Assembly: GCF_015070875.1 (NCBI RefSeq)
Contig: NZ_JADDIV010000003.1
Span: 620,001-684,000, forward strand
Source of the DNA: Ramlibacter pallidus
Lineage (GTDB): Bacteria; Pseudomonadota; Gammaproteobacteria; Burkholderiales; Burkholderiaceae_C
Length of the DNA stretch: 64,000 nucleotides
Direction: 5' to 3'
Part shown: piece by piece, positions 22,127 through 34,026 of the stretch
Position numbering within the stretch: the stretch's first letter is position 1
Layout of the letters: each line of letters starts with the position of its first letter
Notes under the pieces: model-generated
The model's input: the letters and a program-made list of their open reading frames with translations, nothing else
Database searches by the model: none
What the model was told of the DNA's origin: nothing
Made by a program: the position numbers and the translations under genes

Positions 22127-25100
22127 TCAGCTATTGAGCTGGGCCCAGACCTTGTCGAGGCGCTTCACGCTCACCGGCTGCGGCGTGCGCAACTCCTGCG
22201 CGAACAGGCTCACCCGCAGCTCCTCCAGCAGCCAGCGGAAGTCCTCCATGCGCTCGTCCGCCACGCCCTTGCGCTCGCCGACCAGCCGCCAGAACCGTTG
22301 CTCCTGCGGCCGGAGTTCGGCCATCCGCGCGGCATCGCGGCCAGGGTCCGCGCGCAGTTTCTCGAGCCGCAGCACGATGCCCTTCAGGTAGCGTGGCACG
22401 TGCTGCAGCCGTGGCCACGGCGTGCCGGCCAGGAAACGCTTCGGCACCAGCCGCTGCAGCTGCTGGGTGGCGTCCGCCGTCGTCTCCGGCTGGATCTTCG
22501 TGTCCTTGATCTTGCGGGCCGCGGCCGCGTACTCGGTGAGGATCGTCGCGGCCAGTCGCGCGACTTCGTTGGCGATCAGCGTCAGCCGGCCCCGGCCTTC
22601 GTCGAGGCGGCGCTGGAACTCCGCCGCGGTGTCGGGCAGCGGATCGAGCAGGAAGGCGCGATCCAGCGCGACCTCGATCACCTGTTCGCGCAGCTCCTCC
22701 GACGTCCCCAGCGGCATGAAGGCCACGGCCATCTTCTGCAGGTCCGGGATGTTCTTCTCGAGGTACTTGAGGGCATCCTTCAGCTGCAGCGCGAACAGGC
22801 GGCGCAGGCCGGCCCGGTGCTTCGCGGCGGCGACCTCCGGCTCGTCGAACACCTCGATGCGCACGGCGTCCCTGTCGTCGATCAGCGCGGGAAAGCCGAC
22901 GAGGCTGGTGCCACCCTTGCGGATCTCCATCAGTTCCGGCAGCTCGCCGAAGGTCCAGGCGGTATAGCGCTGTTCGGAATTCCCTCCGCCTCCCGCCTGC
23001 GGGAGCCTGGGAGGGAGGCGCTCCCTGTCCTTCGCCGCCACCGCAGCGTCCCCGCCCTGCCCTTGCCCGGACGGGGAGGCAGGAGACGCCACCTTCAGGC
23101 CCGCCAGCGCCTGGAACGCACCCCGCGCCTTGGCCCCGAGTTCCGCCTTCAGCGCCGCGAGGTTGCGCCCCATCCCCAGCTGCCGGCCGTGCTCGTCGAC
23201 GATGCGGAAGTTCATGAACAGGTGCGCGGGCACCATGTCCAGCTTGAAATCGGTGCGCTTCACGTCCAGGCTGGTGGCGTCGCGCACTTCCTTGAGCAGG
23301 GCATCCGTGAGGCTGCCGTTCGCCCAGCGCTCGGGCGCCGACAGTTTCTCGGCCAGCCGGGTCGCCGACTCCGGCAGCGGCACGAAGCGCGAGCGCGGCT
23401 TCTGCGGCAGGCTTTTCAGCAGCGCCTGCACCTTGTCCTTCAGCATGCCCGGCACCAGCCATTCGGCGCGGTCCTCGTTCACCTGGTTCAGGACGAACAG
23501 CGGCACGGCCACCGTGACACCGTCGCGCGGGTCGCCGGGCTCGTGCAGGTAGCTGGCGGCGCAATCCACGCCCCCGAGCTTCACCGTCTTCGGGAAGGCG
23601 CTGCTGGTGATGCCCGCCGCCTCGTGCCGCATCAGCTCCTCGCGGGTGAGCTTCAGCAGGTCGGGCCGGCCTCGGCCCGCCTCGCGGAACCAGCGCTCGA
23701 AGGTCGCGCCGCTGTAGACGTCCTTGGGCAGCTGCTGGTCGTAGAAGGCGTAGATCAGCTCCTCGTCGACCAGCACGTCCTGGCGGCGCGACTTGTGCTC
23801 GAGCTCCTCGACCTGTTTCACCAGCTTCTGGTTGGCGGCCAGGAAGGGCAGCCGCGTCTCCCACTGGCCGGCGACCAATCCTTCGCGGATGAAGATGTCG
23901 CGCGCGCCGTGCAGGTCGGCCCGCGCGAACGGCACGCGGCGGCCGCTGTAGATCACGAGGCCGTACAGCGTCGCGCGCTCCAGCGCCAGCACCTCGGCGG
24001 CCTTCTTCTCCCAGTGCGGGTCCAGCAGCTGCTTCTTCAGCAGGTGGCCGGCCACCTCCTCCACCCATTGCGGCTCGATGTTGGCGATGCCGCGGCCGAA
24101 GAGGCGCGTGGTCTCCACCAGTTCCGCCGCGACGATCCAGCGGCCCGGCCGCTTCTTCAGGTGCGCGCCGGGATGGCGGTGAAACTTGATGCCGCGCGCC
24201 CCGAGGTAGGCCTCGTCGTCCTCCAGCTTGAAGCCGATGTTCCCGAGCAGGCCGGACAGCATCGCCTTGTGCAGCTGCTCGTAGCTGGCGGGCTGGTCGT
24301 TCAGGCGCCACTTGTGCTCGGTGACCACGGTCAGCAGCTGGCTGTGCACGTCGCGCCATTCCCGCACCCGCCGGACGTTGACGAAGTTCTGCCGCAGCAG
24401 CTGCTCGTACTGGCGGTTGGAGAGGCGATGGTCGGTCCCGTGGCCGCCGCGCGCCTCGTCCAGCCATTGCCACAGGCGCAGGTAGCCGGAGAACTCGCTC
24501 TTCTCGTCGTCGAACTTGGCATGCTGCTGGTCCGCCTGGGCCTGCAGTTCCATCGGCCGGTCGCGCACGTCCTGCAGCGACAGCGCCGAGGCGATGACCA
24601 GCACCTCCTGCAGCGCACCGCGCGTGCGCGCCTCGAGGATCATGCGGCCGACCCGCGGGTCCAGCGGCAGGCGCGCCAGCTCGGCGCCCATGGGGGTCAG
24701 GGCGTTGTCGTCGTCCACCGCCCCGAGCTCGTTGAGCAGCTGGTAGCCGTCGGCGATCGCCCGGCCCGAGGGCCGGTCGATGAAGGGGAACTCCTCCACC
24801 GCACCCAGCCGCAGGGACTTCATGCGCAGGATCACGCCGGCGAGCGAAGACCGCAGGATCTCCGGGTCGGTGAAGCGCGGGCGCCCGCTGAAATCCTGCT
24901 CGTCGTACAGCCGGATGCAGATGCCGTTGGCCACGCGGCCGCAACGCCCCGCGCGCTGGTTGGCGGCGGCCTGGCTGACCGGCTCCACCAGCAGCTGTTC
25001 CACCTTGCTGCGGAAGCTGTAGCGCTTGACCCGCGCAGTGCCCGTGTCGATCACGTAGCGGATCCCCGGCACCGTGAGCGAGGTCTCCGCCACGTTGGTG

Positions 25101-25990
25101 GCCAGCACGATGCGCCGGCCGCCGTGCGTGTCGAAGACGCGGTCCTGCTCGGCCTGCGACAGGCGCGCGAACAGCGGCAGCACCTCCGCGTTGCGCGTCA
25201 GGACGTCGTGCGACAGGTGCTTGCGCAGGTGGTCGGCGGCCTCGCGGATCTCCCGTTCACCGGGCAGGAACACGAGGATGTCGCCGGGCGCGTTGCCGCG
25301 CCAGAGTTCGTCGACCGCATCCGCGATCGCGTCGTTCAGGTCGAACTCGCGGGACTCCGCGAACGGGCGCCAGCGCTGCTCCACCGGGAACATGCGGCCG
25401 GACACGTGGATCACGGGCGCAGGTCCGGTCGGCGAAGCGAAATGCTGGGCGAAGCGTTCGGCGTCGATGGTCGCGGAGGTCACCACGACCTTCAGGTCCG
25501 GCCGCCGCGGCAGCAGCTGCCGCAGGTAGCCGAGCAGGAAGTCGATGTTGAGGCTGCGCTCGTGCGCCTCGTCGATGATGATCGTGTCGTACGCGTGGAG
25601 CAGCGGATCGGACTGCGTCTCGGCCAGCAGGATGCCGTCGGTCATCAGCTTGACCGAGGCGTCGCGCGCCAGCCGGTCCTGGAAGCGCACCCTGTAGCCC
25701 ACCACCTCGCCCAGGGGCGTGTCCAGCTCCTGCGCGATGCGCTTGGCGACGCTGGACGCGGCGATGCGGCGCGGCTGCGTGTGCCCGATCAGGCGGCCCT
25801 TGCCGTCCGGTGCGTTCAGCTTGCCCCGGCCCAGCGCCAGCGCGATCTTCGGCAACTGGGTGGTCTTGCCCGAGCCGGTCTCGCCGCAGACGATCACCAC
25901 CTGGTGCGCCGCCATCGCGGCCATGATCTCCTCGCGCCGGGCGGAGACCGGCAGGGATTCGGGGAAGGTGATGTTCAGGGCGGAAGGCAA
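22127..25990 (-). CDS. hrpA: ATP-dependent RNA helicase HrpA
   Basis: 1287 residues, full length for HrpA. Walker [18 protein letters not shown] box in [12 protein letters not shown], helicase motif [10 protein letters not shown], then winged-helix, ratchet and OB domains, and the long C-terminal DUF3418-type extension. HrpA is a DEAH helicase that acts on stalled ribosomes and mRNA. The start is TTG at 25990; there is no ATG near the family N-terminus ([18 protein letters not shown]). A GATAAT box 24 nt upstream is a good -10 candidate. A Gly/Gln/Ser-rich low-complexity insert lies at about 965-1005. Confidence 0.95.
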   Translation of the reverse strand: MPSALNITFPESLPVSARREEIMAAMAAHQVVIVCGETGSGKTTQLPKIALALGRGKLNAPDGKGRLIGHTQPRRIAASSVAKRIAQELDTPLGEVVGYRVRFQDRLARDASVKLMTDGILLAETQSDPLLHAYDTIIIDEAHERSLNIDFLLGYLRQLLPRRPDLKVVVTSATIDAERFAQHFASPTGPAPVIHVSGRMFPVEQRWRPFAESREFDLNDAIADAVDELWRGNAPGDILVFLPGEREIREAADHLRKHLSHDVLTRNAEVLPLFARLSQAEQDRVFDTHGGRRIVLATNVAETSLTVPGIRYVIDTGTARVKRYSFRSKVEQLLVEPVSQAAANQRAGRCGRVANGICIRLYDEQDFSGRPRFTDPEILRSSLAGVILRMKSLRLGAVEEFPFIDRPSGRAIADGYQLLNELGAVDDDNALTPMGAELARLPLDPRVGRMILEARTRGALQEVLVIASALSLQDVRDRPMELQAQADQQHAKFDDEKSEFSGYLRLWQWLDEARGGHGTDHRLSNRQYEQLLRQNFVNVRRVREWRDVHSQLLTVVTEHKWRLNDQPASYEQLHKAMLSGLLGNIGFKLEDDEAYLGARGIKFHRHPGAHLKKRPGRWIVAAELVETTRLFGRGIANIEPQWVEEVAGHLLKKQLLDPHWEKKAAEVLALERATLYGLVIYSGRRVPFARADLHGARDIFIREGLVAGQWETRLPFLAANQKLVKQVEELEHKSRRQDVLVDEELIYAFYDQQLPKDVYSGATFERWFREAGRGRPDLLKLTREELMRHEAAGITSSAFPKTVKLGGVDCAASYLHEPGDPRDGVTVAVPLFVLNQVNEDRAEWLVPGMLKDKVQALLKSLPQKPRSRFVPLPESATRLAEKLSAPERWANGSLTDALLKEVRDATSLDVKRTDFKLDMVPAHLFMNFRIVDEHGRQLGMGRNLAALKAELGAKARGAFQALAGLKVASPASPSGQGQGGDAAVAAKDRERLPPRLPQAGGGGNSEQRYTAWTFGELPELMEIRKGGTSLVGFPALIDDRDAVRIEVFDEPEVAAAKHRAGLRRLFALQLKDALKYLEKNIPDLQKMAVAFMPLGTSEELREQVIEVALDRAFLLDPLPDTAAEFQRRLDEGRGRLTLIANEVARLAATILTEYAAAARKIKDTKIQPETTADATQQLQRLVPKRFLAGTPWPRLQHVPRYLKGIVLRLEKLRADPGRDAARMAELRPQEQRFWRLVGERKGVADERMEDFRWLLEELRVSLFAQELRTPQPVSVKRLDKVWAQLNS

Positions 25991-26035
25991 GGCGGCACGC
26001 GAGCGAAACCCGCGATTATCCGTCGCCCGCCGCGC

Positions 26036-27280
26036 TCAGGCCGGCATCGACGCCGGCGCGCCCGGCACGCCGTGGGTCTCTTCCGTCAGCTCCGCGATCT
26101 GGCCGGAGGCCGGATCGAAGAAGGCGAGCCGGCCGGGATAGCTCCACGCCGTGCGGGCCATCGCCCGCGCGGTCGACACCGCCTGCGACGGCCGGGCCTG
26201 CGTGCTGGTGCCGAGCACACCCACGCCGAGGTCGGCCACCCAGGCGGTGCCGGCGGCCTCGAGGCCGGCCATGTCGCGGCTCGTGCTGAGCGCCACCGGC
26301 CGCGACAGCCGATCGCGGATCTGGCGCGCCAGCTGCGCCAGGCGGTCCACGTCCGCCGCATGCGGCACCAGCAGCAGGAACCCGTCCTCGCCGAGACGGC
26401 CCATCTCGACGTTCTGCGGCACGCAGCGGCGCAACCGCCCCGCGCAGACGAACAGGGCGTGGTTGAACGCGGCGCGTCCGTGCAGGTTCTCCAGCGCATA
26501 GAGGTTGGCGATGGAGACCGCGAGCACGCCGATCGGCCGGGCCTCCGCGTTGCGGCTGAAGAACACGTCGCCCACCATCTGCCCGGTCTCGCTGTGCGAG
26601 CGCATGCGCGTCACGGGGTCGTAGCTGGGGCCGTGGGCGAGCACCTCGGACAGCTCCAGCAGGTAGGAATAGCGGGACCACAGGACGGTGGCGATCACGC
26701 AGAGGTAGGCGACGCCGGCGACGGCGCTGACGGCATGGACCGGCCAGGCGGTGGTGCGGCTGAGCGCGATCCAGCTCAGGCCGGACACGGCCACCAGCAT
26801 GAAGCCGATGCTCAGGACCGCGGACCAGCCGGCGCGGTCGCCGCGGAGGGCGCCGCGGGCCGCCGTCACCAGCATGGCGGCGCCGACGGCAAAGGCAAAC
26901 ACCGAGCTGGCGGCCAGCGACTGCGCCGGCTCCAGCGCCCATCCCGCGGCCAGGACCCCGAACCCGACCGCCAGCAAGGCCACCACGCCGCTGCGGGCCA
27001 CCGCGGTCTGCCGCAGCATCCCCATGGTGGACATCAGCATGAGCGCGAGACTCACGGAAGTGAAGACCGCCACGTGCGCGAGCACCCGGGCTTCGGCGGC
27101 GTCGGGCAGCGGCAGCCAGCCGAGGTAGGCGACCACGAAGGCGGCCGAGATGACGGAGGCCAGGCCCGCCATGAGCGCGACCTTGCGGTGGGAGCGGATG
27201 AACGCGGCGAGCGAGATCACCAGCATCAGCGTCGCCGTGCAGAAGAATGCGCCCCAGAAGCCGGCAGCCACCGTGTCCAT
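26036..27280 (-). CDS. Multi-pass membrane protein with degenerate GGDEF domain (copy 1)
   Basis: 414 residues. About six or seven membrane helices (residues 5-225) and a cytoplasmic GGDEF-like domain (about 235-400) with SYDPVTRMRSHSETGQMVGD at its entry. The signature GG(D/E)EF site reads GRLGEDGFLLL, so diguanylate cyclase activity is unlikely; a GTP- or c-di-GMP-binding or protein-interaction role is more plausible. ATG at 27280 begins the first helix (MDTVAAGFWGAFF). The next gene upstream on the same strand is a paralogue of the same design, 52 nt away. Confidence 0.85.
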   Translation of the reverse strand: MDTVAAGFWGAFFCTATLMLVISLAAFIRSHRKVALMAGLASVISAAFVVAYLGWLPLPDAAEARVLAHVAVFTSVSLALMLMSTMGMLRQTAVARSGVVALLAVGFGVLAAGWALEPAQSLAASSVFAFAVGAAMLVTAARGALRGDRAGWSAVLSIGFMLVAVSGLSWIALSRTTAWPVHAVSAVAGVAYLCVIATVLWSRYSYLLELSEVLAHGPSYDPVTRMRSHSETGQMVGDVFFSRNAEARPIGVLAVSIANLYALENLHGRAAFNHALFVCAGRLRRCVPQNVEMGRLGEDGFLLLVPHAADVDRLAQLARQIRDRLSRPVALSTSRDMAGLEAAGTAWVADLGVGVLGTSTQARPSQAVSTARAMARTAWSYPGRLAFFDPASGQIAELTEETHGVPGAPASMPA

Positions 27281-27332
27281 GGCGCGACGATAACAGGCGG
27301 CGCGTGGGCCGCCCAGCCGTGGCGAGGCTAGG

Positions 27333-28559
27333 CTAGGCGGGCTGCGGGGCCGGGGCGTCCTGCGGGAGTTCGGCGATCTGCCCGCGTTGCGCGTCGAAGA
27401 ACGCGATGCGGGCCGGATAGGTCCAGGCGGTGCGCGCCATGGCGCGCGCGGTGGCCACCGCATGGGCGGGGCGCGCCTTGGTGGTGGTGGGCAGCACGCC
27501 GATCCCGACGTCGGCGATCCAGGTCGTGGCACCCGCCTCCATGCGCCCCGGCTCCCGGCTGGTGCTCAGCGAGACCGGGCGCGCGAGCTTGTCACGGATC
27601 TGCCGTGCCAGCTGGTCCAGCGCACGCAGGTCCTCCATGCTGCGCGTGAGCAGCAGGAAGCCGTCGTCGCCGAGCCGCCCCATCTCGATCGTGTCCGGCA
27701 CGCAGCGGCGCAGGCGGCCGGCGCAGATGAAGAGCGCGTGGTTGAAGGCGGCGCGCCCGTGCAGGTTCTCCAGGGCATAGAGGTTGCCCACGCAGACGGC
27801 CAGGACGCCGACCGGCCGCGCCTCCGCTTCCCGATGGAAGAAGATGTCGCCCACCAGCTGGCCGGTCTCGCTGTGCGAGCGCATGCGGGTCACGGGGTCG
27901 TAGCTGGGGCCGTGCGCCATCACCTCCGACAGCTCCAGCAGGTAGGAGAAGCGGCTCCACGCCGCGGCCGCCATCATCATGAGGTACCCCATGCCGGCGC
28001 CGGCGGCCAGCGCATGCGCCGTCCAGGGCGCCTCGCGGTGCCACGCCATCCAGCTCAGGGCTGCCAGGCCCGCCAGCAGCAGTCCCATGCCGGAGACCGT
28101 GGCGCGGCCGAGACGGTTGCCGGCGCCGGCACTGCGCCAGGCCACCACCAGCAGCACGAGGCTGTTCGCGCACATGAAGGCCCAGCTCGCCGCCAGCGCT
28201 TCTTGCGCCTGCAGCGTCCAGCCCGCCGCCAGCACGGTGAGGCCCAGGCCGGCGTAACCCCAGCCGATCCGCCGGAAGGCGACCCGCGTGCGCACCAGTC
28301 CGAGCAGCGAGACGAGCAGCGGCGACAGGATCGCCGTGGCGGCCATGGACGCGTGCGCCAGCACCCGCGCCTGCACGTCGCCGCCGGCCGTCAGCCACCC
28401 CAGGTACGCGGCGACGAACGCGGCGGGCACGACCGCGGCCAGGCCCGCGAGCAGCGCGACGCTGCGGCGGAACCGGATGAAGGCGGTGAGCGCCACGCCC
28501 AGCATGAGCGCGGCGGTGCCGAAGAAAGCGCCCCAGAAGCCGGCGGCGATCGGATCCAT
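27333..28559 (-). CDS. Multi-pass membrane protein with degenerate GGDEF domain (copy 2)
   Basis: 408 residues, same layout and clearly homologous to copy 1: starts MDPIAAGFWGAFFGTAALML, shares MAHGPSYDPVTRMRSHSETG, NLYALENLHGRAAFNHALF and WTYPARIAFFD. The cyclase signature reads GRLGDDGFLLL, again degenerate. The pair arose by tandem duplication and has since diverged in the membrane part more than in the cytoplasmic part. ATG at 28559. argA is divergent, 71 nt away. Confidence 0.85.
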   Translation of the reverse strand: MDPIAAGFWGAFFGTAALMLGVALTAFIRFRRSVALLAGLAAVVPAAFVAAYLGWLTAGGDVQARVLAHASMAATAILSPLLVSLLGLVRTRVAFRRIGWGYAGLGLTVLAAGWTLQAQEALAASWAFMCANSLVLLVVAWRSAGAGNRLGRATVSGMGLLLAGLAALSWMAWHREAPWTAHALAAGAGMGYLMMMAAAAWSRFSYLLELSEVMAHGPSYDPVTRMRSHSETGQLVGDIFFHREAEARPVGVLAVCVGNLYALENLHGRAAFNHALFICAGRLRRCVPDTIEMGRLGDDGFLLLTRSMEDLRALDQLARQIRDKLARPVSLSTSREPGRMEAGATTWIADVGIGVLPTTTKARPAHAVATARAMARTAWTYPARIAFFDAQRGQIAELPQDAPAPQPA

Positions 28560-28597
28560 GGCGCGGAACGATAGCGCAAAGCACCGGGGGTGTCCCT

Positions 28598-28603
28598 TAA
28601 ACT
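28598..28603 (+). promoter_or_regulatory. -10-like box TAAACT for argA
   Basis: TAAACT lies 27 nt upstream of the argA ATG in the divergent gap between argA and the GGDEF-like gene. No clear -35 is visible. Confidence 0.4.
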
Positions 28604-28630
28604 GTCGCGCTGATCCTCCACCCGCCGTCG

Positions 28631-29980
28631 ATGTCCGCCATCTTCAACTTCACCTTCGTCCCGTGGTTCCGCTCGGTGGCGCCCTATATCCACATGCACC
28701 GGGGCAAGACCTTCGTGGTGGGCATGGCCGGCGAGGCGGTGGCCGCGGGCAAGCTGCAGCACATCGCCCAGGACCTCGCGCTGATCCAGAGCATGGGCGT
28801 GAAGATCGTGCTGGTGCACGGCTTCCGGCCGCAGGTCAACGAGCAGCTGCAGGCCAAGGGCCACGCCGCGCGCTACTCGCACGGCATGCGCATCACGGAC
28901 GAAGTGGCGCTGGACTGCGCGCAGGAGGCCGCCGGCCAGCTGCGCTACGAGATCGAGGCGGCGTTCAGCCAGGGGCTGCCCAACACGCCGATGGCCGGCT
29001 CCACGGTGCGCGTGATCTCGGGCAACTTCATCACCGCCCGGCCGGTGGGCATCGTCGATGGCATCGACTTCCGCCATTCCGGCCTGGTGCGCAAGGTCGA
29101 CGTGGGCGGCATCAGCCGCACGCTCGACTTCGGTGCCATGGTGCTGATCTCGCCCTTCGGCTTCTCGCCGACGGGCGAGGCCTTCAACCTCACCATGGAA
29201 GAAGTGGCGACCAGCGTCGCCATCGCCCTGCAGGCCGACAAGCTGATCTTCCTCACCGAGATCCCGGGCGTGCGCGTGAAGCCGCTGGAGGCCGAAGGCG
29301 AGGACAACCCGATCGACACCGAACTGCCGCTGGCCGCCGCGGAGCAGCTGCTCGCGGGCCTGCCCGCCGCGCAGAACCCGACCGACACGGCCTTCTACCT
29401 GCAGCACTGCGTGAAGGCCTGCAAGGCGGGCGTGGAGCGCAGCCACATCATCCCGTTCGCCGTGGACGGTTCGCTGCTGCTGGAGATCTACGTGCACGAC
29501 GGCATCGGCACCATGGTGGTCGACGAGAAGCTGGAGGAGCTGCGCGAGGCGACCGCCGACGACGTGGGCGGCATCCTGCAGCTGATCGAACCCTTCGAGC
29601 GCGACGGCACGCTGGTCAAGCGGGACCGCACCGAGATCGAGCGCGACATCTCCAACTACACCATCATCGACCACGACGGCGTGATCTTCGCGTGTGCCGC
29701 GCTGTACCCGTATCCCGAGGCGAAGACGGGCGAGATGGCGGCGCTGACGGTTTCCCCGCAGAGCCAGGGCCAGGGCGACGGCGAGAAGGTGCTGCGGCGC
29801 GTGGAGCAGCGCGCCCGCGCGATGGGCCTGGAAAGCATCTTCGTGCTCACCACCCGCACCATGCACTGGTTCCTCAAGCGCGGCTTCGTCCAGGTCGATC
29901 CCGACTGGCTGCCCGACGCGCGCAAGCGCAAGTACAACTGGGACCGGCGCAGCATGGTCTTCGTCAAGAAGCTCGTCTAG
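28631..29980 (+). CDS. argA: Amino-acid N-acetyltransferase (N-acetylglutamate synthase)
   Basis: 449 residues, standard ArgA size. N-terminal amino-acid-kinase-like domain (about 1-290; FVVGMAGEAVAAGKL, VLVHGFRPQVNE) and C-terminal GNAT domain (about 300-449; ALTVSPQSQGQGDGEKVLRR). It makes N-acetylglutamate, the first step of arginine synthesis; the kinase-like domain is the arginine feedback site in the family. No other arg gene is adjacent. Confidence 0.96.
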   Translation: MSAIFNFTFVPWFRSVAPYIHMHRGKTFVVGMAGEAVAAGKLQHIAQDLALIQSMGVKIVLVHGFRPQVNEQLQAKGHAARYSHGMRITDEVALDCAQEAAGQLRYEIEAAFSQGLPNTPMAGSTVRVISGNFITARPVGIVDGIDFRHSGLVRKVDVGGISRTLDFGAMVLISPFGFSPTGEAFNLTMEEVATSVAIALQADKLIFLTEIPGVRVKPLEAEGEDNPIDTELPLAAAEQLLAGLPAAQNPTDTAFYLQHCVKACKAGVERSHIIPFAVDGSLLLEIYVHDGIGTMVVDEKLEELREATADDVGGILQLIEPFERDGTLVKRDRTEIERDISNYTIIDHDGVIFACAALYPYPEAKTGEMAALTVSPQSQGQGDGEKVLRRVEQRARAMGLESIFVLTTRTMHWFLKRGFVQVDPDWLPDARKRKYNWDRRSMVFVKKLV

Positions 29981-30051
29981 CGCGCCGCGCCGGCGCCGCC
30001 TTCCTACGGCCGCAGCGCCGGCGTCCGACAGCCACGGGGCCCGGCCGCCTT

Positions 30052-30057
30052 TAGCTT
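30052..30057 (+). promoter_or_regulatory. -10-like box TAGCTT, candidate leaderless promoter
   Basis: TAGCTT ends 6 nt before the ATG at 30064, and no ribosome site precedes the start, so the mRNA probably begins at or next to the start codon. Confidence 0.45.
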
Positions 30058-30063
30058 GGCGGC

Positions 30064-31410
30064 ATGGGCCTCTTCTCCACCCGCGACGACACCCTGCTGC
30101 AGGCACTGCGCCCCCACCTGCGCGCCCTGCCCTCGTCCGCCGCGGCGGACGACCTCCTGGTGCAGCAGCTGGGGCGCGCGAAGCTCGCCCTGCTGGGCGA
30201 AGCGTCGCACGGCACGCACGAGTTCTATGCCGAGCGCGTGGCGCTGACGCAGCGCCTCGTGCGCGAACATGCGTTCAACGCCGTCGTCGTGGAAGCCGAC
30301 TGGCCGGACGCCTGGCGCGTGAACCGCTACATCCGCGGCGCCTCGGACGACCGCAATGCGAAGGCGGCGCTGTCCGGCTTCGAGCGCTTCCCGACCTGGA
30401 TGTGGCGCAACACCGTCGTGCACGATTTCGTGGAATGGCTGCGCGACCACAACCGCGAACTGCCGCCCTCGCGGCAGGTCGGCTTCTACGGCATGGACCT
30501 GTACAGCCTGTACAGCTCGATCCGTGCCGTGCTCGGCTACCTGGACCGCGTGGATCCGGAAGCGGCGCAGCGCGCGCGCAGCCGCTACGCCTGCTTCGAC
30601 CATTTCGGCGGGGACAGCCAGGCTTATGGCCATGCAGCGAGCTTCGGCATGCAATCCAGTTGCGAGGACGAGGTCGTGCAGCAGTTGCGCGAGATGAACC
30701 GCCGCGCCGCCGAGCTCCTCGCCGCGTCGGGAGCGGACCGCGCGGACCTCTTTTTCGCCCAGCAGAACGCACGGCTGGTGCGCAACGCGGAGGAGTACTA
30801 CCGGACCATGTTCCATGGCCGCGTGTCGTCCTGGAACCTGCGCGACAGCCACATGGTCGAGACGCTGCAGGCGCTGGAGAAGCACCTGGCCGCGCAGGGC
30901 ACCGCGCCGAAGATGGCGGTGTGGGCCCACAACTCGCACCTGGGCGACGCCAGCGCGACGGAGATGGGCGACCTTGGGGAATGGAACGTCGGCCAGCTCG
31001 CGCGCGACCGCTGGGGCGAGGCGGCGGTGCTGGTGGGCTTCAGCACGCACCATGGCACGGTGACGGCGGCTTCGGAGTGGGACGGCGCAGCGGAACGCAA
31101 GCGGGTGCGCCCCGGCCTGCCCGGCAGCTACGAGGACCTGTTCCACCAGGCCGGGGAGGAGCGCTTCTGGCTGCCGCTGCGCGGGAACGCGGCCCTCGCA
31201 GAGGTGTTGAAGGACAGGCGGCTGCAGCGCGCGATCGGTGTCATCTACCTGCCGAACAGCGAGCGCCAGAGCCACTACTTCCACACACGCCTGGCCGACC
31301 AGTTCGATGCCATGGTGCACATCGACGCGACCGAAGCGGTGGCGCCGCTGGTGCCCGAACCTACCTGGCACGCCGGCGAACCGGCCGAAACCTACCCCAC
31401 CGGGCTCTGA
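30064..31410 (+). CDS. Erythromycin esterase family protein
   Basis: 448 residues. The N-terminal motif LLGEASHGTHEFY carries the Glu and His of the esterase-family active site, and VGFYGMDLYSLYSS and VWAHNSHLGDAS are further family blocks. Members include macrolide esterases (EreA/B), but chromosomal copies of this length in soil bacteria usually have no known resistance role; succinoglycan-related and stress functions have been proposed. No resistance or mobile genes adjoin. The stop lies 4 nt from the convergent dsbB stop. Confidence 0.88.
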   Translation: MGLFSTRDDTLLQALRPHLRALPSSAAADDLLVQQLGRAKLALLGEASHGTHEFYAERVALTQRLVREHAFNAVVVEADWPDAWRVNRYIRGASDDRNAKAALSGFERFPTWMWRNTVVHDFVEWLRDHNRELPPSRQVGFYGMDLYSLYSSIRAVLGYLDRVDPEAAQRARSRYACFDHFGGDSQAYGHAASFGMQSSCEDEVVQQLREMNRRAAELLAASGADRADLFFAQQNARLVRNAEEYYRTMFHGRVSSWNLRDSHMVETLQALEKHLAAQGTAPKMAVWAHNSHLGDASATEMGDLGEWNVGQLARDRWGEAAVLVGFSTHHGTVTAASEWDGAAERKRVRPGLPGSYEDLFHQAGEERFWLPLRGNAALAEVLKDRRLQRAIGVIYLPNSERQSHYFHTRLADQFDAMVHIDATEAVAPLVPEPTWHAGEPAETYPTGL

Positions 31411-31414
31411 AGGC

Positions 31415-31960
31415 TCAGGCCGCGATCGGGGCGCTGGCGGAGCGGCGGAAATCGTCGCGCGGGCGCAGCTGGCGGACCACCAGCACGATGCCGACGACGG
31501 CGAAGAACACGAACCAGAGGAACGACCAGTTGGCGATGGAGCCGCCGAGGAAGGTCCAGTCGATCCTGGTGCAGTCGCCGCTGCCGCGGAAGATCATGGG
31601 GATCGCTCGGCGCAGCGGAAAGGTTTCGATCATCCCGTAGAAGTCACGGCCGCAGGACGCGATCTCCGGCGGGTACCACTGCAGCCAGCTCTGGCGCGCG
31701 GCGACGAAGGCGCCGAAGCCGGAGAGCAGCACGATGAGCCCCGAGCCGGCGATGTGCGCGCCGCGGGAACGCAGCAGCGCGGCCACGACGGCCACGAGGC
31801 CCACCAGGGCCAGGGCGTAGCGCTGCACGATGCACATCGGGCAAGGCTCCAGCCCCACCACGTGCTGCAGGTACAGCCCGAAGGCCAGCAGGGCCACGCA
31901 GGCCGCGGCCACCAGGGCCAGGATGCGCCGGGGCGCGTTGTCGAACCACTTCAGGAACAT
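31415..31960 (-). CDS. dsbB: Disulfide bond formation protein B
   Basis: 181 residues with four membrane helices. First redox pair CPMC in EPCPMCIVQRYAL and second pair in SCGRDF...GDCTRIDW, as in DsbB. It reoxidises periplasmic DsbA and passes electrons to ubiquinone. It is convergent with the esterase-family gene and starts 45 nt beyond the cysA stop, possibly read from the same side as the sulfate transporter operon. Confidence 0.95.
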   Translation of the reverse strand: MFLKWFDNAPRRILALVAAACVALLAFGLYLQHVVGLEPCPMCIVQRYALALVGLVAVVAALLRSRGAHIAGSGLIVLLSGFGAFVAARQSWLQWYPPEIASCGRDFYGMIETFPLRRAIPMIFRGSGDCTRIDWTFLGGSIANWSFLWFVFFAVVGIVLVVRQLRPRDDFRRSASAPIAA

Positions 31961-32005
31961 GCCGACTTTCTTTCCCTCACGCGCGAGGACCGGCCTTTCC
32001 GGTCT

Positions 32006-33120
<1,115 letters not shown>

Positions 33121-33124
<4 letters not shown>

Positions 33125-34026
33125 GCGAACTTCTCCTGGGCGGGTATGGCGGCTCGCGGCTGCTCGGGCGGCAACGCGTTGGCCGCCTTCATCTCGCGTT
33201 CCTGCTTCCATTCGGCCACCGACTTGATGACCAGCGTCACGAGGGCCAGCAGCGCCAGCAGGGAGGCCACCGCGAACGCGGCCACCGACTGGTATTCGTT
33301 GTAGAGGATCTCGACGTGCAGCGGCATGGTGTTGGTCTGGCCGCGGATGTGGCCGGACACCACGGAGACCGCGCCGAACTCGCCCATGGCGCGCGCGTTG
33401 CACAGGATCACGCCGTAGATCAGGCCCCACTTGATGTTGGGCAGCGTGACGTACCGGAAGGTCTGCCAGCCGGTGGCGCCCAGCACGATGGCAGCCTGCT
33501 CCTCGTCGTTGCCCTGCGCCTGCATCAGCGGGATCAGCTCGCGCGCGATGAACGGGAAGGTGACAAAGATCGTCGCCAGCACGATGCCCGGGACGGCGAA
33601 CACGATCTTGATGTCGTGCGCCGCCAGCCACGGCCCGAACCAGCCCTGGGCGCCGAACACCAGCACGTAGATCAGGCCGGCCACCACGGGCGAAACCGAG
33701 AACGGCAGGTCCACCAGCGTGGTCAGGAAGGCCTTGCCGCGGAACTCGTACTTGGCGATGCACCAGGCGGCCGCCACGCCGAACACCAGGTTCAGCGGCA
33801 CGGCGATGGCCGCGGTGATCAGCGTGAGGCGGATTGCGGCCCAGGCGTCGGGTTCTCGCAGCGCTTCGAGGTAGGCGCCGAAGCCCTTGCGCAGCGCCTC
33901 GGTGAACACCGCCGCCAGCGGCAGCACCAGGAACAGCAGCACGAAGACGAGCGCCACGCCGATCAGCGTGTTGCGCACCCAGGGCGACTCGGTCGTCGCG
34001 ATGCGCTTGCGCGCGCCGGCGCTCAT
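33121..34026 (-). CDS. cysW: Sulfate ABC transporter permease CysW
   Basis: 301 residues, six membrane helices, with the permease EAA loop ([20 protein letters not shown]). Forms the channel with CysT. Overlaps both neighbours by 4 nt (ATGA), so the operon is translationally coupled. Start [20 protein letters not shown] is chosen at the overlap. Confidence 0.96.

Noticed and set aside
22298..27331. Plus-strand frame of about 1680 codons opposite hrpA
   Set aside because: Antisense artefact of high GC; hrpA on the minus strand has all helicase motifs.
26036..28559. Active diguanylate cyclases
   Set aside because: The GGDEF signature is GRLG(E/D)DGF in both copies, lacking the required residues.
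30064..31410. Acquired macrolide resistance gene
   Set aside because: Only family-level similarity to erythromycin esterases is visible; composition matches the chromosome and no mobile element adjoins.
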